A stretch of DNA of 64,000 nt from an uncultured Tateyamaria sp. (GTDB lineage: Bacteria; Pseudomonadota; Alphaproteobacteria; Rhodobacterales; Rhodobacteraceae). The notes below the pieces were generated by a model. It had not been told where the DNA came from and did no database searches. It saw only the letters and a list, made by a program, of their open reading frames with translations. A program made the translations under genes and the position numbers. Below are positions 60,057-64,000 of the stretch, piece by piece. The stretch lies in contig NZ_CANLAG010000003.1 of assembly GCF_947488715.1 (NCBI RefSeq), positions 1-64,000 on the forward strand. The letters run 5' to 3'. How positions within the stretch are numbered: the first letter of the stretch is position 1; each line of letters begins with the position of its first letter.

Positions 60057-61457
60057 TCACACGGCCATGCGTGTGACCGTGGTGATATCGACGGGCTGCG
60101 GCAGGGCGATGTCATGGTTGTGTTGCAGGAACAGGATGGCGGGCGCGTCAACGCCTGCCTCGGCCAGTGTCGCTTCGAGCGCTGTGGCGAGGCAGTGCAG
60201 GACCTGCTGGTCCGGGCGCTGCGCATTCACCACGACCGTGACGTGTATGCGCTGGGCCAGCCCGGCCTTGCGCAAGGTTTCGACGATGCGGCCCGCCGCG
60301 CGCACGCCCATGTAGACGGCGACGTTGCTGCGGTTGGTGATGTGCTGCACCCAGTCGGGCGTGTCACCATCGTCGGCCAGTCGGCCCGTTGTCAGAACCA
60401 GCGTGTCGGTTTTGCCGCGTTCTGTCAGGAACCCGCCCACGGCAGCGGCTGCACCGCTGGCGGCGGTGACACCGGGTACAATTTCGTAGTCCAAACCGGC
60501 GGCTTGCAGGGCTTCGGCCTCTTCGGTGCCTCGTGCAAAAACGCCCGGATCGCCGCATTTCAGGCGGACGACACGTTGTCCCCTGCGCGCGGCAGAGACG
60601 AGAACGGCGTTGATCTTGTCCTGTGGCCAGCTGTGGCATCCCGGTGCCTTGCCCACATAGACCCGCTCGGCGTCGCGGCGGGCCAGTTCGAGGACCTGCG
60701 GATCGACAAGCCGGTCGTAAAAGATGATGTCGGCCTCTTGCAGGCGTTTGACACCGCGCAGGGTGATCAGATCGCTGGAACCGGGGCCTGCACCGACCAG
60801 TGCGACCGGGGCGGGGGCGGCTGCGGGGGCGCCACCCGACGCGATTGCGGTTTTGATGATGCGTGCGACGGCGGCATCGCCGGTTTGGGCGTGTTGGGCC
60901 CGCAAGTTACCAAACACCCAAGCCCAGAGGTCGCGCCGGGCACGTGGCCCCAAACGGTCGGCGGCAAACCCACGCAACCGACCCGCCAGAGCTGCCAAGT
61001 CACCCAGTTTGGGTTCCAGCATCTCTTCGATCCGGGTCTTGATCTGACGGCCCAGGACGGGGGCGGTGCCCTCGGTCCCGATGGCGACGATAACCGGGTC
61101 ACGATCCACGATGGAGGGCGTGATTGCGTCGCAGAGATCAGGTTGATCCACCACGTTGACGACTGCGCCAGACGCCTTGGCCAGCATATGCAGGCAAGCA
61201 TCCATGCCGGGGCATCCTGTCGCCACGAACACCAGGGCGGCGCCGGCAAACCGGGCCGGACCAATTGGCCCCTTGTGCCAGCTTATCCGACCCGCCTGAG
61301 CCAGGCTTTGCAATTCCACGTCCAGTGTTTCGGCCAGAATATCGATATGCGCTTCGGTTTTGAGGATGAGGCGGCATTTCTGTGTCGCCTGTTCGCCGCC
61401 GCCCACGATCACCACGCGGCGATCGGTCATGGTCAAGAACATTGGAAAGGTCTTCAT
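60057..61457 (-). CDS. cysG: Siroheme synthase CysG (precorrin-2 dehydrogenase/ferrochelatase and SUMT)
   Basis: A 466-residue fusion. Residues 1-210 form the NAD-dependent precorrin-2 dehydrogenase/ferrochelatase module (VVIVGGGEQATQK at ~15). Residues ~220-460 form the uroporphyrinogen-III methyltransferase (VALVGAGPGSSDLITLRGVK, VVRLKCGDPGVFARGTEEAE, GVTAASGAAAAVG). It makes siroheme for nitrite reductase. The ATG at 61457 has GGAG upstream. It follows nasA by 23 bp, as in nas operons. Confidence 0.93.
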   Translation of the reverse strand: MKTFPMFLTMTDRRVVIVGGGEQATQKCRLILKTEAHIDILAETLDVELQSLAQAGRISWHKGPIGPARFAGAALVFVATGCPGMDACLHMLAKASGAVVNVVDQPDLCDAITPSIVDRDPVIVAIGTEGTAPVLGRQIKTRIEEMLEPKLGDLAALAGRLRGFAADRLGPRARRDLWAWVFGNLRAQHAQTGDAAVARIIKTAIASGGAPAAAPAPVALVGAGPGSSDLITLRGVKRLQEADIIFYDRLVDPQVLELARRDAERVYVGKAPGCHSWPQDKINAVLVSAARRGQRVVRLKCGDPGVFARGTEEAEALQAAGLDYEIVPGVTAASGAAAAVGGFLTERGKTDTLVLTTGRLADDGDTPDWVQHITNRSNVAVYMGVRAAGRIVETLRKAGLAQRIHVTVVVNAQRPDQQVLHCLATALEATLAEAGVDAPAILFLQHNHDIALPQPVDITTVTRMAV

Positions 61458-61480
61458 GGCATGGGCTCCGGGTTCGATGG

Positions 61481-64000
61481 CTATTCGGCGGCGAGCGCCT
61501 TGACCGCTGGCGGCAAGAGCCGCGCCAGTTCGGGTCGGCAAGCACCGCAATTTGTACCTGCAGTGGTCGCGCAACCAATCGCTTCGACGGTGCTGGCACC
61601 CTCTTGGACTGCGCGCAGGACGTGGTTCACGCCGACTCCCATGCAGGCGCACACGGTGGCGCCGGGATCATCTGCGGTTGCGCGGGCGCGGCCCGCCAAG
61701 GCATCGAGTGGCGCGATATCTGTCCCGATGGCTGAAATGGCAGTGACACGGGACACTGCCACAGGTGCGGGGGCCAGAAACAACAAGCCGGTGATGCGCC
61801 CATCGTCAGACCATGCCATTCGGCGGATGCCGGTCTCCACATCGTCGAGCATACTGGTTGAACCCTGCAAGTCCGTTGCAATGTGCTGCATCAAGTCTTC
61901 GGGGCTGGGCATCGTGCCTTGTCCGGCCAGCTCCGCACGCCACCCGGTCTCGGTGCGGGACACCGCAGAATATGCGCATTGCGGGGCAAGCGGGACTGCG
62001 GAGGCGACAAAGCCGTACCATGTGGCGGCGTAGCGCCGTGCGGTCACGTGCCCGCCCTTGAGCGCGGGCTGACCGGAGACGGGATCGACACCGACATGGG
62101 CCACCGCATTGATCGGGCCGCTGCCGTTGCGCTGGCGGGTCCAGTGGATGGGCGCAAAGAGCGTGCCGGGTGCCACATGTGTCGTGACCAGAGCGCGGGC
62201 CAGGGTGTGGTCCGTGTCGCCCTTGCGCAGCTCAACGATATCCGCGACGTCCAGCCCGAGGCTCTGGGCGTCATCGGGGTGGATTTCGACATAGGGTTCC
62301 GCAAGGTGGCTGCCCAGACGTTGGGATTTGCCGGTGCGGGTCATCGTGTGCCACTGGTCGCGGTTGCGCCCCGTGTTTAGTCGAAAGCCCGTGCCCGCAG
62401 ACGTTTGCGGCGCGGTGAGCGGCAGCATCCGTGCCTTGCCGTTCGGGTGGAAAAACGCCCCATCCGCAAAGAAACGACCGCCCTGTTCGCCGTCGGACGG
62501 CACCGGCCATTGCATGGGTTTCCAGTTGGCGTAGTCCGCATCGGACACATCACGCAGGCCCGAAATGTCAAAGTCCCGCCCGTGCGGTGCGGCGGCTTGG
62601 GACAGACGGGCGTATTCGCGGAACACGTCGGCGGGACTGTCAAAGTTGAACCCATCCGCCCAGCCCATGGCCGCCGCAACATCACAAATGATGCGCCAGT
62701 CGGGGCGCGCCATACCCGGCACTGGCAAGAACGCGCGTTGGCGGGACATGCGGCGTTCGGAATTGGTGACTGTGCCGTCCTTTTCGCCCCAGCCCGTTGC
62801 AGGCAACAGAACATCCGCCAGATCGCCAGTATCAGTATGGGCCATGATGTCCGACACGACGGTAAAGGGGACGTTTGCGATGGCTTCAGCCACGCGGCCT
62901 GCGTCGGGCAGGCTGACGGCCGGGTTGGTGGACATAATCCACAGCGCCTTGATCCGGCCATCCGCGCAGGCGTCAAAGAGGTCGACCGCCTTGAGACCCG
63001 CCTGTGTGCAGATGGTTGGGCTGTTCCAGAACCCCTGGACTGTGTCGCGATGTTCTGGGTTCTCGATGTCGAGGTGATTGGCCAGCATGTTGGCGAGGCC
63101 ACCCACCTCGCGACCGCCCATCGCGTTGGGTTGGCCCGTGACAGAGAACGGCCCCATACCGGGCCGTCCGATCCGGCCCGTGGCAAGGTGGCAATTCAGG
63201 ATGGAGTTGACCTTGTCCGTGCCACTTGTCGATTGGTTCACGCCTTGGGAATAGATGGTGACAACCTTTTCGGTGCCTGCCCACATGGCGTAGAACTGGT
63301 GCAGCAGATCGGCGCTGAGGCCTGTGGCGCGCAGATCGGTGTCGGCCGCTTGCGCAATGGCTGCCTGCGCGCCGTCGACATGGGCGTCGACAAAGGCATC
63401 GTCGATCCGTCCGGTCAGTGCCAGATGGGCCAGCAGCCCGTTGAACAGTGCGACGTCGCCGTCTGCGTCTATGGGAAGGTGCAGATCGGCGAGGTCGGAG
63501 GTTACGGTGCGGCGCGGATCGATGTTGACCACGCGCAGCGATGGGCGCTGAGCCTTGGCCGCTGCGATGCGCTGGTGCAGGACGGGGTGGCACCACGCCA
63601 GGTTGGAACCGACCAAAACGATTAGGTCGGTGTGTTCGAGGTCCTCGTATGTGCCGGGCACCGTATCGGAGCCAAAGGCGCGTTTGTGCCCTGCCACGGA
63701 CGACGCCATGCAAAGCCGCGAGTTTGTGTCGATGTTCGCCGATCCGATGTAGCCTTTCATCAGCTTGTTCGCGACGTAGTAGTCTTCCGTCAGCAACTGC
63801 CCCGACACGTAAAACGCAACGGAATCAGGGCCATGGTCGCGGATCGCGGTGCGGAACTTGTCAGCCACCATATCAATGGCGGTGTCCCAATCGGTGTCTG
63901 AGCCGTACACGCGCGGGGCAAGCAGCCGCCCATCAAGATCGATCGTTTCACCCAGCGCGGCCCCTTTGGAGCAGAGCCGCCCGTAGTTTGCAGGGTGATC
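61481..64000 (-). CDS. nasA: Assimilatory nitrate reductase catalytic subunit (5' end outside window)
   Basis: The frame is open to the window edge. Translation across 63911-64000 gives DHPANYGRLCSKGAALGE, the conserved region near the N-terminal [4Fe-4S] site, so the GTG at 63910 is internal and 839 C-terminal residues are seen. Blocks include the molybdopterin guanine dinucleotide oxidoreductase sequence NSRLCMASSVAGHKRAFGSD and SQGVNQSTSGTDKVNSILN. A C-terminal BFD-like [2Fe-2S] domain has CACMGVGVNHV and TNCGACRPELARLL. It reduces nitrate to nitrite in the cytoplasm. It is the upstream neighbour of cysG in one operon. Confidence 0.93.
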   Translation of the reverse strand, partial: DHPANYGRLCSKGAALGETIDLDGRLLAPRVYGSDTDWDTAIDMVADKFRTAIRDHGPDSVAFYVSGQLLTEDYYVANKLMKGYIGSANIDTNSRLCMASSVAGHKRAFGSDTVPGTYEDLEHTDLIVLVGSNLAWCHPVLHQRIAAAKAQRPSLRVVNIDPRRTVTSDLADLHLPIDADGDVALFNGLLAHLALTGRIDDAFVDAHVDGAQAAIAQAADTDLRATGLSADLLHQFYAMWAGTEKVVTIYSQGVNQSTSGTDKVNSILNCHLATGRIGRPGMGPFSVTGQPNAMGGREVGGLANMLANHLDIENPEHRDTVQGFWNSPTICTQAGLKAVDLFDACADGRIKALWIMSTNPAVSLPDAGRVAEAIANVPFTVVSDIMAHTDTGDLADVLLPATGWGEKDGTVTNSERRMSRQRAFLPVPGMARPDWRIICDVAAAMGWADGFNFDSPADVFREYARLSQAAAPHGRDFDISGLRDVSDADYANWKPMQWPVPSDGEQGGRFFADGAFFHPNGKARMLPLTAPQTSAGTGFRLNTGRNRDQWHTMTRTGKSQRLGSHLAEPYVEIHPDDAQSLGLDVADIVELRKGDTDHTLARALVTTHVAPGTLFAPIHWTRQRNGSGPINAVAHVGVDPVSGQPALKGGHVTARRYAATWYGFVASAVPLAPQCAYSAVSRTETGWRAELAGQGTMPSPEDLMQHIATDLQGSTSMLDDVETGIRRMAWSDDGRITGLLFLAPAPVAVSRVTAISAIGTDIAPLDALAGRARATADDPGATVCACMGVGVNHVLRAVQEGASTVEAIGCATTAGTNCGACRPELARLLPPAVKALAAE

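Noticed and set aside
58178-62033. Two long plus-strand open frames (58178-59992 and 59976-62033)
   Set aside because: They lie opposite the alpha-glucosidase, cysG and nasA genes, which have full family motifs on the minus strand.

Overview
The window looks like chromosomal DNA of a marine alphaproteobacterium of the Roseobacter group (Rhodobacteraceae). The base composition is GC-rich, genes are tightly packed with many 4-bp ATGA start/stop overlaps, and the gene set matches the trimethylamine/TMAO and N-methylglutamate catabolic genes known from that group. No rRNA, tRNA, CRISPR array, integrase or intact insertion sequence was seen. Assignments rest on reading protein motifs and gene order; no database search was run.

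Region 1 (1-7.6 kb, minus strand) encodes a soluble three-gene phosphorelay: a 1948-residue hybrid histidine kinase with eight tandem GAF domains, a separate Hpt protein, and a response regulator fused to a class III nucleotide cyclase. The first ~365 bases hold only a possible protein remnant.

Region 2 (7.7-35 kb) is a nearly complete methylated-amine catabolic island. An ABC importer (tmoX-W-V-like, 7.7-11.8 kb) faces, across a divergent promoter region, a four-subunit N-methylamino-acid dehydrogenase operon (mgdABCD-like, 12.1-17.1 kb). Next come a pseudo-amidotransferase AraC regulator, an XRE-cupin regulator and a PAS/mini-MCP protein. They are followed by the dimethylamine monooxygenase operon dmmDABC, an ammonium transporter with an overlooked 57-residue membrane protein, mgsABC, gmaS, tmm, and tdm with two small exported proteins. 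Together these could import TMAO, oxidise TMA to TMAO (Tmm), demethylate TMAO to DMA and formaldehyde (Tdm), demethylate DMA to MMA (Dmm), conjugate MMA to glutamate (GmaS, Mgs) and oxidise N-methylglutamate back to glutamate (Mgd). The released one-carbon units would go to tetrahydrofolate and the nitrogen to ammonium. The folate-linked C1 oxidation genes often found nearby are not in the window.

Region 3 (35-49.5 kb) is mixed: an EamA-type exporter, a GlxA-type AraC regulator, a DJ-1/PfpI protein divergent from a LysR regulator, an enolase-superfamily enzyme, monomeric NADP isocitrate dehydrogenase, and a possible iron module (solo Fe3+-type binding protein, Tat-exported intradiol-dioxygenase-like protein, ferric-reductase-like membrane protein). 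It ends with an RND efflux pair. Region 4 (49.5-60 kb, minus strand) is a glycogen operon (alpha-glucosidase, glgB, glgC, glgA, glgX, pgm). It is preceded by a LacI-type operator-like palindrome that fits sugar-responsive control. Region 5 (60-64 kb, minus strand) is the end of an assimilatory nitrate operon: siroheme synthase cysG and a nitrate reductase nasA that runs off the right edge.
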